Shown here: positions 16,361-25,746 of the stretch, in pieces | How the letters are laid out: each line of letters begins with the position of its first letter | How positions within the stretch are numbered: position 1 is the first letter of the stretch | NCBI GenBank assembly: GCA_031550725.1 | Contig: JAVBOH010000016.1 | Location: 40,206 to 104,205 of the forward strand | Direction of reading: 5' to 3' | Length of the DNA: 64,000 bases | From: UBA946 sp031550725 | GTDB taxonomy: Bacteria; Bacillota; Clostridia; Oscillospirales; Ruminococcaceae | Program-made: the position numbers and the translations under genes | The notes under the pieces: model-generated | Databases searched by the model: none | Told to the model about the DNA's origin: nothing | What the model saw: the letters and a program-made list of their open reading frames with translations, nothing else

Positions 16361-17107
16361 TTACTGTAAAAGTACTTTAAAGCTTAGCGGAACATCCTCA
16401 CCCTTAATTCTCTTTGAAATGGCATCAAAAGCTCTGAATGCGTTCGATGACGAAGGCAATGGAATACCCTTTCCTGTTGAAACAACAACAGCATTATCGC
16501 TAGGAATTACACCGATAAGCTGAACACCAACTGTATCGATAATTTCATCCAAGTCGCCAACAAGCTCTTCCTTGAATATATCAGGATCAACCTTATTGAT
16601 AATAAGACGCTGTTTCTTGTTTCCTCTTTTATAAAATTCATCGGACATAAGCCTTGCATCACGAACACAAATAGGATCAGGTGTTGTGTTAATCAAAATC
16701 AAGTCTGACTGCTCAACAACATCAAATACACTCTCATTTGTACCCGCAGAAGTGTCAACGATGATAAACTCATAATATTTTCTCATTTCATTTAAAATCT
16801 GAGAAATTAAGTCCGCATTAACCTTTGCGAATGGATCTTCAGGTGCACAAACAATACTTAAATTGTTAGCAAGCTTAACCTGAGTTGTAGCTTTATAAAT
16901 GTCACATTCACCATTTAAAACAGAACCAAGGTCATATTTAATATCATCCTTAACACCAAGCATGATATCAAGGCATCTCAAGCCAAAATCAAGCTCAATA
17001 ATCAGAGTTCTATGACCCTGCTTTGCAAGAGCAAATCCAAGCTCGGAGCATATTGATGACTTGCCGGTACCACCTTTACCGGAAGTAATTGCAATAATTT
17101 TAGACAT
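16361..17107 (-). CDS. minD: Septum-site-determining ATPase MinD
   Basis: MinD is a membrane-cycling ATPase that places the division septum. The 248-residue protein opens with the deviant Walker A motif SGKGGTGKSS, has the switch region ELDFGLRCLDIMLG and Walker B IIVDTSAG, and ends in a basic segment KRIKGEDVPLSFKVLLQ that could form the membrane helix, though it is less typical than in known MinD. There is no minC or minE in the window. The gene has its own promoter at 17188-17215 and is followed by mgsA. A close MinD/ParA relative with another cargo cannot be excluded. Confidence 0.85.
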   Translation of the reverse strand: MSKIIAITSGKGGTGKSSICSELGFALAKQGHRTLIIELDFGLRCLDIMLGVKDDIKYDLGSVLNGECDIYKATTQVKLANNLSIVCAPEDPFAKVNADLISQILNEMRKYYEFIIVDTSAGTNESVFDVVEQSDLILINTTPDPICVRDARLMSDEFYKRGNKKQRLIINKVDPDIFKEELVGDLDEIIDTVGVQLIGVIPSDNAVVVSTGKGIPLPSSSNAFRAFDAISKRIKGEDVPLSFKVLLQ

Positions 17108-17187
17108 ATGTTACTCCTTTCGAAGATACGCATCTCAGTCACTGCTGCAAGACAGCAAGACAGTGAGCGATATTTTATCTACTTTAT

Positions 17188-17215
17188 ATTGTATCACAAA
17201 ATATAAATTTGTCAA
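17188..17215 (-). promoter_or_regulatory. minD-mgsA promoter candidate
   Basis: TTGACA (17210-17215) and TACAAT (17188-17193) on the minus strand are 16 bases apart, 80 bases upstream of minD. Confidence 0.65.
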
Positions 17216-17406
17216 AGAGTTTTTGAATATCCTGCACAATTTTGTGATGTTGCAGTCATTCATTTTAGTATTTTTGTATACTTTGTACAGTATTATTCAA
17301 CACTCAACCCAATGAATAAAATTATATCTTATTAACATTAATTTTATACACACCATGTTAAATTATACGCAACATAAGAACATATATTACATTTTAATCC
17401 ATGTTT
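17216..17406. other. Spacer between PBP2 gene and minD promoter
   Basis: This AT-rich stretch has no supported gene and no clear terminator. Transcription from the mreC-mreD-PBP2 unit might read through into minD. Confidence 0.4.
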
Positions 17407-19485
17407 TTATGATAATCCTGCCAATTCTTCAGTTGTAACCTGAGGTATCTTAGTACTTTTCAATACAGGAACATCATAATTACTATCATAATAAGCCTCA
17501 ATAACTGATTTTATCATAAGCTTTGAGTATTCACCATGCTCAACAAATCCTGAAAAAGCAATAACAGGGTCATCAGCAGGATAAAAGCCGACAAATGCCG
17601 AGCCTGTATCACTTGCAGAAGTCATCTGCGGTGTACCTGTTTTTATCGCTGCCTTATCAGGCAGTGAAGAAAGCAAATATGATGTATAATACTGCTTTTC
17701 AGACGGATAGGAATATGCTCCGAATTTAGCTGCAGCTTTCATACCCTCAATAACCAAATCAAAAGTTGAGCCTGTTTTGTCCTCAATAACATTTTTTATG
17801 GTTGGCTCTGTTTTTGAAACAAGCTCATCCATGTTATATGAATAAATACTATCCACAATATATGGCTGATAACGAACACCCTTGTTTGCAATTGTCATAG
17901 CCTGAACTGCCATCTGAAGCGGTGTTACGCAGGTTTCTGACTGTCCGATTGCAGCCTGAACAACAAGTCCTGCCTGCCATTCAAGCTTTCTGTTGGCAAA
18001 CGATTCAGGAGTTGCAATATATCCCTTATATTCTCCTGTTTCAAGCCCTGTTATCTCACCAAGTCCATAATATGAAGCATACTCGGCAATTCTGTCGATA
18101 CCCATAATTCGTCCGACATCATAAAAGAAAATGTTGCAGGACTTTTCAATAGCAGTAACAACGCTGATATTCCCATGCCAGCCTGTACATTTTGGACGGT
18201 AATCGCTCCAGTATGTGTATGTTTGATTGCAGCGTACGGTAGTTGAAGAAGTAATATAGCCCTCGTTAAGAGCAGCGGTTGCAGTAACAGTCTTAAACGT
18301 AGAGCCAGGACGATATCCACCTGATGTAGCACGATTCACAAGAGGCTGATTATCAGCATTAAAAAAATATGAAGGGTTAACAATATAATCATTTAAATCA
18401 TACGTAGGAGATGTCGCAGCAGCAAGCAAAGCACCAGTTTTTACATCCAGCACAACAAGTGCACCAGCATTTGCATCCATACCCTTTGCACTTGCTGATG
18501 TTTGATTTTGCAGCCATATAATATGATTGTCAAGTATCTGCTGAACTTTTCGCTGATAATCGAGGTCAAGCGTAATTTTCACGGTATTACCAGGGATTGC
18601 ATCCTCTGATGCAAAGTCGGAAACAACAGTACCATTTAGAAGTTCAAGCGTACGTATACCCTTTGTTCCACGCAGTGAATCCTCCATAGCAAGCTCAACG
18701 CCGCTTTTTCCCAATGTATCATTCAAAGCATAACCTTTTTCTTTTAATTCGGTATATTCCTCGGCATTGATAGCTCCGGTTGTGCCGATTAAATGCGGAG
18801 CAACATCTGATACATTATAATATCTGATTGGCTCCTCAACAATATCCATACCCTCAAGCGCATATGATGCCTCTTTAAGCTTAACAACCATATCCATAGG
18901 GATATCTTCTGCAAGTGTATATCTGTTAGAAACAGAAAAACTACGCATATACATTTCATAGCGAATACCTGCAATTGTGCGCTTTTCGAGCATAGTATAA
19001 GCATCATCGATTTCATATAAATCAATCATTGCATACATACAGTCCTCAGCAGTTGCATATGGCTGAACATTTATATTTTTACGAAGCTTTGCAACATCGC
19101 TTTCACGGTCAGGCAAAAACTCATACGGCTCTGTTTTAGTAATCGGAAGATTATCAATCCAAGCGACATCATCTTCCGACATAACACCAGCGATAGTACC
19201 TATAATTCTATTCCATTCCTGCTTGTCGGACGATAAAAACGCCTTTTCGATAACGATATTAAAGCCAACCTTGTTGCTGACGATTTCCCTGCCGTTTTTA
19301 TCGACAATTTCACCTCGTGGTGAGGTTATAACTTGTGTTGCCATTGAGGTGCTTTGTGCTTTTCTTAGATATTCATCGCCATCAACAATCTGTATTTTCA
19401 TGAGGTCAATGGCACACAACGACATAACTGCAAGTGTTATGCCAACAAAAAAGAACATTCTTATTTTTTCAAGTATTGCCTTCAT
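17407..19485 (-). CDS. mrdA: Penicillin-binding protein 2 (elongation transpeptidase)
   Basis: This class B penicillin-binding protein cross-links peptidoglycan during elongation. The 692-residue protein has a single N-terminal transmembrane helix (residues 10-28), a pedestal beginning SPRGEIVDKNGRE, and a transpeptidase domain. Its active-site Ser395 is in RPGSTFKT, with a SCN motif in EKSCNIFFYD and a KTG motif in AIKTGTPQ near residue 615. Its place directly after mreD and mreC marks it as the rod-complex enzyme rather than the division enzyme. It spans the membrane with the catalytic domain outside. Start at 19485 follows AAAGGGAG. Confidence 0.9.
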   Translation of the reverse strand: MKAILEKIRMFFFVGITLAVMSLCAIDLMKIQIVDGDEYLRKAQSTSMATQVITSPRGEIVDKNGREIVSNKVGFNIVIEKAFLSSDKQEWNRIIGTIAGVMSEDDVAWIDNLPITKTEPYEFLPDRESDVAKLRKNINVQPYATAEDCMYAMIDLYEIDDAYTMLEKRTIAGIRYEMYMRSFSVSNRYTLAEDIPMDMVVKLKEASYALEGMDIVEEPIRYYNVSDVAPHLIGTTGAINAEEYTELKEKGYALNDTLGKSGVELAMEDSLRGTKGIRTLELLNGTVVSDFASEDAIPGNTVKITLDLDYQRKVQQILDNHIIWLQNQTSASAKGMDANAGALVVLDVKTGALLAAATSPTYDLNDYIVNPSYFFNADNQPLVNRATSGGYRPGSTFKTVTATAALNEGYITSSTTVRCNQTYTYWSDYRPKCTGWHGNISVVTAIEKSCNIFFYDVGRIMGIDRIAEYASYYGLGEITGLETGEYKGYIATPESFANRKLEWQAGLVVQAAIGQSETCVTPLQMAVQAMTIANKGVRYQPYIVDSIYSYNMDELVSKTEPTIKNVIEDKTGSTFDLVIEGMKAAAKFGAYSYPSEKQYYTSYLLSSLPDKAAIKTGTPQMTSASDTGSAFVGFYPADDPVIAFSGFVEHGEYSKLMIKSVIEAYYDSNYDVPVLKSTKIPQVTTEELAGLS

Positions 19486-19513
19486 TTAAAAACATAACTC
19501 CCTTTCAAAAAGG

Positions 19514-20080
19514 TTATTCTCTTACAATATCGTCTGTTTTTTCCTCAATAAAGTTTTCTCTGATAATACCGAATTTTCTTTCAAGGTTTTTAACCATATA
19601 ATAAAAAAACACGGTAAAAATATTTGTTATGGCAATGACAGGCAGAAATTCTTTTATCACAATGTTCCAGCCATCATTATAACCCCATATGGAATAGTAA
19701 AAAAGGTAATGCAGACTGCCCTGAATAACAGTCACAATCAAGGTTATCATCAAAATATTGACAATATGACGGCGCATTACAAACATAAAAAGCAGTGATG
19801 TAATCAGACAGCACCAAAGCATGATAATCCCATTAAGACCAATAAGCGTACCTTGTGCGACATCTAAAAGCATTCCTGCAACAAAACCTGTTATAGCCGA
19901 GTCAAAAGGCTCCTCAAACATTGAAATTGCAAGTGACAGCGGTATCATCAGAAGCGGCATAGGGATACTCGTATTAACAGTCGTCATATAAATATATGAC
20001 GAGAACATGACAATATAGTATATAAACCATCTAAAGACGGAATTTCGCTTTTCACGTTTCTTTTTAAGCTCAATGTTCAT
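19514..20080 (-). CDS. mreD: Rod shape-determining protein MreD
   Basis: MreD is an integral membrane part of the rod elongation complex. The 188-residue protein has about five hydrophobic segments, with a basic N-terminus (MNIELKKKREKRNS) and the family-like stretch GFVAGMLLDVAQGTLIGLNG. Sequence conservation in MreD is low. The assignment rests equally on the membrane pattern and on its place between mreC and the PBP2 gene, with 28-bp gaps on either side. Confidence 0.9.
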   Translation of the reverse strand: MNIELKKKREKRNSVFRWFIYYIVMFSSYIYMTTVNTSIPMPLLMIPLSLAISMFEEPFDSAITGFVAGMLLDVAQGTLIGLNGIIMLWCCLITSLLFMFVMRRHIVNILMITLIVTVIQGSLHYLFYYSIWGYNDGWNIVIKEFLPVIAITNIFTVFFYYMVKNLERKFGIIRENFIEEKTDDIVRE

Positions 20081-20107
20081 GTCCGTACACCTTTCGGGAT
20101 AATCGAA

Positions 20108-20953
20108 TTATTCTATATGCTGACCATTAAAATTTGTAATAACAAACACATCGGAAATGTTGTAAGGGTCGATAGCAGGCTTAACAATGGCATACTTTGA
20201 CAAGCCGCTGTCCTCCATTCCAACCTCCTCAACAGTGCCGACAAACTGCTCTGATGGAAAATATTCACTTCCTGCAGTATAAATTACATCGCCGACAACA
20301 ATATCGGCATCCTTGCTAATATAGCTGATACGGCAAAGTCCGTCTGCCGCAAGCTCATAATCACCCTCCATAACACCAGATGCCTTACTGCGCATAACAG
20401 TAACGCCGACAGCAGTTTTAGGTGAATAAAGAGTTCTTACCTTCGAAGTGCTGCGTGAAACGTCATAGCAAACACCAACAAGTCCAGATGAAGTAATAAC
20501 AGGACAATATGGTCTTATGCCATCATTGCTGCCCTTATCTATTGTAAATGAGCCATAGGGGTCATTTGTAGTTCTTGCGATGACATGACATGGCGAAGAA
20601 AATTCGTATTCATCATATTCTTCCTTTAAACCAAGCAAAGTACGCAGTTCTTCATTTTCGGTTTTTATTTTATCATAATCAATAATATCATTGTAAACCT
20701 TGTTAAGTGTATCTCTTAGCTTTTGGTTTTCATCATAATATTTTTGTGCATTGACAAGCATATCAAGTGAGGAGGTTACCTTATTTGATATATTCGAAGA
20801 AAATTTCTGAAGCGGCTCAAAAATAACGCTGAATATTGATGTGCTGTCCGAGGTATAGCCGCCTTTGGTTAGGCTGATAATCATTATTACAACAGCCAAG
20901 CTCATGACCACAACAAGCACCTTGAATTTGGTCGTTCTAAAAAAATCTCTCAC
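20108..20953 (-). CDS. mreC: Rod shape-determining protein MreC
   Basis: MreC links the MreB filaments to the periplasmic-side wall enzymes. The 281-residue protein has one N-terminal transmembrane helix (about residues 10-28) and a coiled-coil segment (NAQKYYDENQKLRDTLNKV onward). Two beta-rich domains follow, with conserved runs such as FTIDKGSNDGIRPYCPVI and GLVGVCYDVS. It is the first gene of a unit continuing into mreD and the PBP2 gene. It is separated from mreB by 318 bp that contain the mreB terminator. Confidence 0.95.
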   Translation of the reverse strand: MRDFFRTTKFKVLVVVMSLAVVIMIISLTKGGYTSDSTSIFSVIFEPLQKFSSNISNKVTSSLDMLVNAQKYYDENQKLRDTLNKVYNDIIDYDKIKTENEELRTLLGLKEEYDEYEFSSPCHVIARTTNDPYGSFTIDKGSNDGIRPYCPVITSSGLVGVCYDVSRSTSKVRTLYSPKTAVGVTVMRSKASGVMEGDYELAADGLCRISYISKDADIVVGDVIYTAGSEYFPSEQFVGTVEEVGMEDSGLSKYAIVKPAIDPYNISDVFVITNFNGQHIE

Positions 20954-21068
20954 AAGATATCTCCTTCCCCGTTATTATTTATTTTTTGTAGAAGGCGAAA
21001 TATGTTCACCCAAAATAATCGTAATTTGTGTTGGGTATATAATTACTACCCAAAATATATAGTGATTT
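20954..21068. other. Spacer upstream of mreC
   Basis: The motif CACCCAAAATA and shorter relatives (CTACCCAAAATA) recur here within 60 bases. No gene is seen. The mreC promoter should lie in or next to this stretch, but no clear pair of hexamers was found. Confidence 0.35.
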
Positions 21069-21105
21069 GTAAGGCGAACACAATGCTGCAGCGCATCGCT
21101 CCTAC
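21069..21105. repeat. GGGGCGA-type palindromic repeat, diverged copy
   Basis: GTAAGGCGA on the left and TCGCTCCTAC on the right enclose GCTGCAGCGC. It resembles the repeats at 30850-30887 and 35557-35622. Confidence 0.45.
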
Positions 21106-21140
21106 GTTAAACACACTAATTTAAATTATGTATGGTACAA

Positions 21141-21170
21141 AAACAGGCGGATAAAGCAATCCGCCTGTTT
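21141..21170 (-). terminator. mreB terminator
   Basis: AAACAGGCGGAT pairs perfectly with ATCCGCCTGTTT around a 6-base loop, followed by T residues on the minus strand. It separates mreB from mreC. Confidence 0.85.
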
Positions 21171-21178
21171 AAATTATA

Positions 21179-21258
21179 TTAGATCTGTTCGAAAACTGTG
21201 TTGTTGCATAAAAACTATTTTTTTCGTTTTTCCACTCACCCAAGTTCTCGAACATGTA
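21179..21258. repeat. MITE-like repeat, copy 2 (inverted relative to copy 1)
   Basis: On the minus strand it reads ACATGTTCGAGAACTTG, GTGAGTGGAAAAACG, TTTTTATGCAACAACACAG and TTTTCGAACAGATCT, matching 3174-3248. It lies between mreB and its terminator. Confidence 0.65.
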
Positions 21259-21270
21259 TATTTAATAAAA

Positions 21271-22293
21271 TTAATAGTATTTTGAATCGTCGTTAAGAAC
21301 TTCGTGGAGCTTTTCGATTTCTTCAAGCACCTTACCAGTACCGTCAGCAACACAGTCAAGCGGTGATTCAGCAATGAAAACAGGCATACCAGTTTCCTTG
21401 TTGATAAGCTTGTCAAGACCCTTAATCATAGCACCGCCGCCTGCAAGAGTAATACCCTGATCAATAATATCAGCAGCAAGCTCAGGAGGTGTCTTTTCAA
21501 GAGTAACCTTGATTGCCTCAATAACATGTGACATAGGCTCAGCCAAAGCTTCACGGATTTCAGCGGATGATACAGTAATATTCTCAGGCAAACCGTTCAA
21601 AAGGTTACGTCCCTTGATTTCCATTTCCTCCTCACTTTCAGTAGGATAAGCAGAGCCGATAGCAATTTTAACATTTTCAGCAGTACGCTCACCAATTAGG
21701 AGGTTGTACTTTCTCTTTATATAGTTGATGATAGCGGAGTCAAAAGCATCACCAGCAACACGTACTGAACGTGATGTTACAATACCACCCAAGGAAATAA
21801 CAGCAACCTCAGAAGTACCGCCGCCTATATCAACAATCATAGAGCCCTGCGGTTCAGAAACAGGAAGTCCTGCACCGATAGCAGCAGCCATTGGTTCTTC
21901 AATAACGCTAACTCTTTTTGCGCCTGCATTTTCAGCAGCCTCTTTAACAGCACGTCTTTCAACTGCTGTGACGCCTGACGGAATACAGATAACTACTCTC
22001 GCTTTTGTAAAAGGAGCACCCTTTAATGCCTTGTGGATAAATTCCTGCAGCATAGTTGTAGTAATTTCAAAGTCAGCAATAACACCATCCTTCAGAGGTC
22101 TTACTGCAACAATTGAGCCAGGAGTACGTCCGATAACATCCTTTGCTTCCTGTCCGACATACTTCGCACGGTCAGTACGAGTATCAACAGCAACAACTGA
22201 AGGCTCACGGATAATAATACCCTTTCCTTTCATAAAAACGACAGTATTTGCCGTCCCTAAATCTATACCAATATCCTTTGTAAACATTGCCAT
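21271..22293 (-). CDS. mreB: Rod shape-determining protein MreB
   Basis: MreB is the bacterial actin that guides side-wall growth. The 340-residue protein shows the actin-fold signatures: phosphate 1 loop DIGIDLGTANTVVFMKGKG, connect-1 VAVRPLKDGVIADF, phosphate 2 IVDIGGGTSEVAVISLGG, and the C-terminal GITLAGGGAMIKGLD. Length is normal for the family. The short basic/hydrophobic start MAMFTKD may give membrane contact. It forms a separate unit from mreC-mreD-PBP2, ended by the hairpin at 21141-21170, so its level could be set independently. Confidence 0.97.
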   Translation of the reverse strand: MAMFTKDIGIDLGTANTVVFMKGKGIIIREPSVVAVDTRTDRAKYVGQEAKDVIGRTPGSIVAVRPLKDGVIADFEITTTMLQEFIHKALKGAPFTKARVVICIPSGVTAVERRAVKEAAENAGAKRVSVIEEPMAAAIGAGLPVSEPQGSMIVDIGGGTSEVAVISLGGIVTSRSVRVAGDAFDSAIINYIKRKYNLLIGERTAENVKIAIGSAYPTESEEEMEIKGRNLLNGLPENITVSSAEIREALAEPMSHVIEAIKVTLEKTPPELAADIIDQGITLAGGGAMIKGLDKLINKETGMPVFIAESPLDCVADGTGKVLEEIEKLHEVLNDDSKYY

Positions 22294-22383
22294 AAAAATT
22301 TGACCATCCCTTCTGATTTTGACGCATTATTATGCATTATATTAAAGAACTATACAATCCCTTAAGTTTTAATTTATTGTCTT

Positions 22384-22517
22384 CAAACAATTTTCTTTGA
22401 AAATTGTTTGAATGTCAGATGTCAATCAAGTAGTACGTCGGGAAAACATCGTTTTTCCGACTGTTCAGGCAGACAAAGTCTGTCTGAACGAACAATTACA
22501 CAAAAAGTGTAATTGTT
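22384..22517. repeat. Multi-hairpin island 2
   Basis: Four near-perfect hairpins stand at 22384-22410, 22437-22461, 22463-22489 and 22491-22517. The last three are separated by single bases. Arms are about 10-13 bp and loops 3-5 bases. No frame is open through the block. It fills the gap upstream of mreB. Confidence 0.8.
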
Positions 22518-22655
22518 AAGTACGCATTAATTTAATAGTTAGTGCACTAAAATTAAATAATTCTATTATAGCCACACTTATATATTATATCACGATAAAC
22601 CTTTATCTACAACAATTTTTCCGACTTTTTTTCAAAAAATCAATTTTTGGTTCAA
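22518..22655. other. AT-rich spacer upstream of mreB
   Basis: It contains the palindrome AGTGCACT and a run of T and A tracts. No gene or clear promoter is seen. Confidence 0.35.
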
Positions 22656-22727
22656 TCGATAAAAAACACTGTACAAACCTTGCTTGTTTAGTACATTTTG
22701 ACAATACAACATCAAGGTTTTTATCGA
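22656..22727 (-). other. Long inverted repeat after DUF4321 gene
   Basis: Nested arms TCGATAAAAA/TTTTTATCGA and AAACCTTG/CAAGGTTT enclose about 30 unpaired bases. It lies just past the stop of the DUF4321 gene and may be its terminator or a mobile-element remnant. Confidence 0.45.
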
Positions 22728-22734
22728 AATCCTA

Positions 22735-23010
22735 TTAAAGCCCCTTACAAGTCTTATTATACACAATAAGTGCTATAATAATGCAGAAAATCTGCGCAAT
22801 ATTAACGGAAAGAGTAAAACCGAAAGCAAGCTTGAAAACAATGAGGTCAAGAACAGCAGGCGCACCTGTGTCAAGTCCCACTGACATCGTGTATGCAAGC
22901 CAGCTTAAAAACGGTACATTCAAGCAAAGCTTCGCAATAACCGTACCAACAACAATGCCTGCCAATAAGAAAAACAGAAACGCAATAGTTTTTTTGAAAT
23001 TCTTGCCCAT
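22735..23010 (-). CDS. DUF4321 small membrane protein
   Basis: The 91-residue protein has three hydrophobic segments with a short basic N-terminus (MGKNFKKT). The pattern, including FFLLAGIVVGTVIAKL and a central PFLSWL, matches the DUF4321 family of Clostridia, whose members often lie close to mreB or wall genes. Its function is unknown. Here it follows the U32 gene by about 20 bp and probably shares its transcript. The family name is recalled from pattern, not searched. Confidence 0.7.
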   Translation of the reverse strand: MGKNFKKTIAFLFFLLAGIVVGTVIAKLCLNVPFLSWLAYTMSVGLDTGAPAVLDLIVFKLAFGFTLSVNIAQIFCIIIALIVYNKTCKGL

Positions 23011-23030
23011 GTTACAAATCCTTTCGATGT

Positions 23031-25103
23031 TTACTTAATTCCCCTATAATACAGTCCTCTTGTATATGAATTCACATCAAGCTTTCTGCTATTTTTATAA
23101 CTTTGCACTATATTTTCAATCTGTATTGGCGTTTCGTTAAACAAATCCAGTTCAATCAAGTCGGTATGAAGTTCATTCACTCTGTCTGACATCACTAGCA
23201 AATCACTGTTAAAAATCTCAGCATATTCCCTTTCGGCATTGCACATAACGCTAAAGCTTCTGCCTGTTCTGTCAATCAGCTTACCAGTACAATTTGAACA
23301 TGAAACTGCTGACTTAATAGGACAATTTCTTGTTAGCATAAGCGGTAAAAAACCATGTGCAATTGCAGATATTTTTACACTTCCGCCAAGATGTGAAATC
23401 TGTGATGTTTTGCATTCAAATGATACAGTTATATCCTGAAGTCCCATACCCTCCAAAGCTTTTACACTAAAGGTATTGGTGACATTTAATCCATATCCGC
23501 CATGCATAGAAAACCCCATGTCACGTCCTAGTTTTATATGCGATATATTTGTGCAGAGTATATGTTTAAACCCTTGTTCCTTTAATTTTTCAAGCCTTGA
23601 TATCAGAGCACTCTCATTTACAACAAAACGTGGCAACGATATAATAATTTTATCATGAGATGCTATTTTTTCGCATTCACTAATCGGCATAACAATACTG
23701 TCAATATCCGCATTTCCGAGTATACTTTCATTAAGCTGTGAGATGTCTAAAAGCCCTATTCGAATTAATTTTTTATCTATATTATTATTGCGTCTTTCAG
23801 CACTTGTCCCAATAGTGCTTATTTCATATGATGGTGTGTTTATTTCAAGAACCTTTTTATCCATCATAGTAACAGCATCACGTCTTAATGCATTAAGCTG
23901 CGAGGCTGGAATAATCAGCATTTTATCAACATCATTGTCATCTCCGATGTCAGCACTTATATTCCTAATCTCATAAACCGTATCCCCAAGCTTTGAAAGC
24001 TGTTTTGTTATTGTATCTATATCCGTAGGTCTGTTTTGTGCTATTTGCGGCACATCACCCTGCGTTTCAACACTTATATCGCCGCAAGTCATTGTTAATG
24101 ACACAGGCATATCTCTTTTTATCGACACATGAAAATCTGCTGTAAGACTTTTGGTTTCCTTACGATAATTTTCACGCAAAGCAGGCAGCACATCCTCCGC
24201 CGAAACAACATCTTCTTTTTGACGTGTCCCAAACATATCCTTGCCAAGATTTCCTGTTATATATCCATCCGTAAAACCACTGCGGGAAAAAACTGCCCGT
24301 AATGTATCCATATCAGGCTCAAGTCCGTCAAGCTTTGCACGGCAGCAAAGAACTGCCGCCGCAACATACTCAGCACGTTTCATGCGACCTTCTATTTTAA
24401 AGGAATTAACACCTATTTCTGCAAGCCTGTCAAGGTGCTGCACAGCAGACAAATCCTTTAATGACAAGTCATATCTGTCCTCATTAAATACAGCAGAAAA
24501 AGGAAGTCTGCACGCCTGAGCGCAAAGACCCCTGTTAGCACTTCTTGAACCGATTGCAGCACTCATATAGCACTGTCCTGACACGGACATACAAAGTGCA
24601 CCATGAACAAAAACCTCAGTTTCAATATCAATTTTTGCTATCCTCTCAATTTGCTCAAGGCTCAATTCTCGAGATAAAACAACCCTTGAAAAGCCAAGCT
24701 CTTTAGCAAACAAAGCACCATTTTCGGTATGTATAGTCATTTGAGTTGATGCATTAAGCTTTAACTCAGGTATGTTTTGTTTTATTAAGCTTGCCATGCC
24801 TAAATCCTGTACAATCAAGGCATCAACGCCAAGAAGTGCCGACTTTTCAGCATACAGCAAAAAGTCCCTGACTTCCTCGTCAAAGACAAGAGTATTCATA
24901 GCCTGATAAAATTTCACGCCATGAAGATGACAATATGTAATCGCTTCCTTGAGCTCATCATCCGTGAAATTCACAGCATTTGCTCTAGCAGAAAACCTTT
25001 CACCACCTGCATAAACGGCATCAGCACCACAGCGAACAGCGGCATAAATACTTTCAATACTCCCCGCAGGCGCAAGCAATTCAGGCAGTTTGTTTTTTTT
25101 CAT
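23031..25103 (-). CDS. U32-family protein, RlhA-like (23S rRNA hydroxylation)
   Basis: The 690-residue protein starts with the U32 hallmark ELLAPAGSIESIYAAVRCGADAVY, has GVKFYQAMNTLVFD, and the core EVFVHGALCMSVSGQCYMSA followed by SANRGLCAQACRLPF. A conserved Cys-rich stretch CPIKSAVSCSNC lies near residue 610. The extra C-terminal region of about 300 residues resembles the DUF3656-containing form. In E. coli that form (RlhA) hydroxylates cytidine 2501 of 23S rRNA and needs an Fe-S cluster. Older annotations call such proteins collagenase-like peptidases, with little support. It is preceded by zapA with a 19-bp gap. Confidence 0.88.
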   Translation of the reverse strand: MKKNKLPELLAPAGSIESIYAAVRCGADAVYAGGERFSARANAVNFTDDELKEAITYCHLHGVKFYQAMNTLVFDEEVRDFLLYAEKSALLGVDALIVQDLGMASLIKQNIPELKLNASTQMTIHTENGALFAKELGFSRVVLSRELSLEQIERIAKIDIETEVFVHGALCMSVSGQCYMSAAIGSRSANRGLCAQACRLPFSAVFNEDRYDLSLKDLSAVQHLDRLAEIGVNSFKIEGRMKRAEYVAAAVLCCRAKLDGLEPDMDTLRAVFSRSGFTDGYITGNLGKDMFGTRQKEDVVSAEDVLPALRENYRKETKSLTADFHVSIKRDMPVSLTMTCGDISVETQGDVPQIAQNRPTDIDTITKQLSKLGDTVYEIRNISADIGDDNDVDKMLIIPASQLNALRRDAVTMMDKKVLEINTPSYEISTIGTSAERRNNNIDKKLIRIGLLDISQLNESILGNADIDSIVMPISECEKIASHDKIIISLPRFVVNESALISRLEKLKEQGFKHILCTNISHIKLGRDMGFSMHGGYGLNVTNTFSVKALEGMGLQDITVSFECKTSQISHLGGSVKISAIAHGFLPLMLTRNCPIKSAVSCSNCTGKLIDRTGRSFSVMCNAEREYAEIFNSDLLVMSDRVNELHTDLIELDLFNETPIQIENIVQSYKNSRKLDVNSYTRGLYYRGIK

Positions 25104-25121
25104 AGTATCCTCATAAGTACA

Positions 25122-25568
25122 TTAAAATTTATTCGTTCTGTTCTTAGGCTTGTCCTCTGGTTTAAAATCCATTACAAGCTGGTCATCAATATTTTTCTGC
25201 ATTTTTAGTATTTCTATCTGATTTTCCAAGTCAGCAATCTTATTAGTAAGCTCAATTTCATGCTTAACAACATCATTATACTTCTTTTCAAATTCATCAC
25301 GCTGGTTTCTTGCATTGCAGGCATCATCAACATATTCCTTAATCTGTGTGCGGATATTGTCAATGCTGTCGTTAGCTTTTTTTAGTTCATCAGCATATGA
25401 AAGGGCAGTCAGCAAAGCTGCATGATGAACAGTAATGTTATCACTGCCCCTTGTCATGCTCATAATCTGATTTTCAACTTTTTTTGCCAAATCAATGAAA
25501 TACGACGGTGATTCTTCCGACTGCAATGAAAATTCTTTATTACAAATTATTACCTTAAATTTATTCAT
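25122..25568 (-). CDS. zapA: Cell division protein ZapA
   Basis: ZapA bundles FtsZ and stabilises the division ring. The 148-residue protein begins with the typical strand MNKFKVIICNKEFSLQSEES, followed by YFIDLAKKVENQIM and VHHAALLTALSYADEL. The C-terminal half is a long coiled coil of about 85 residues (from KKANDSID on), longer than in E. coli ZapA, with a basic proline-containing tail. It lies just upstream of the U32 gene, a neighbour pair often seen in Clostridia. Confidence 0.88.
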   Translation of the reverse strand: MNKFKVIICNKEFSLQSEESPSYFIDLAKKVENQIMSMTRGSDNITVHHAALLTALSYADELKKANDSIDNIRTQIKEYVDDACNARNQRDEFEKKYNDVVKHEIELTNKIADLENQIEILKMQKNIDDQLVMDFKPEDKPKNRTNKF

Positions 25569-25746
25569 TTTTTATCTTCGCCTTCCATTTTTTTATTATT
25601 GTCAAAGCGCCTTTTACCAATATAAGTAAACCTATATACCAGTAAAATCAATCATTCTTTATTATAATATATTTTTTAATTTTTTTCAAGCATATTCATC
25701 AAATTCAACGAAATTTCTGACGAATTTTTATTTTGTAATAAAACGC

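Noticed and set aside
21725..22303. Long plus-strand frame opposite mreB
   Set aside because: It is the mirror of conserved mreB codons and has no ribosome site.
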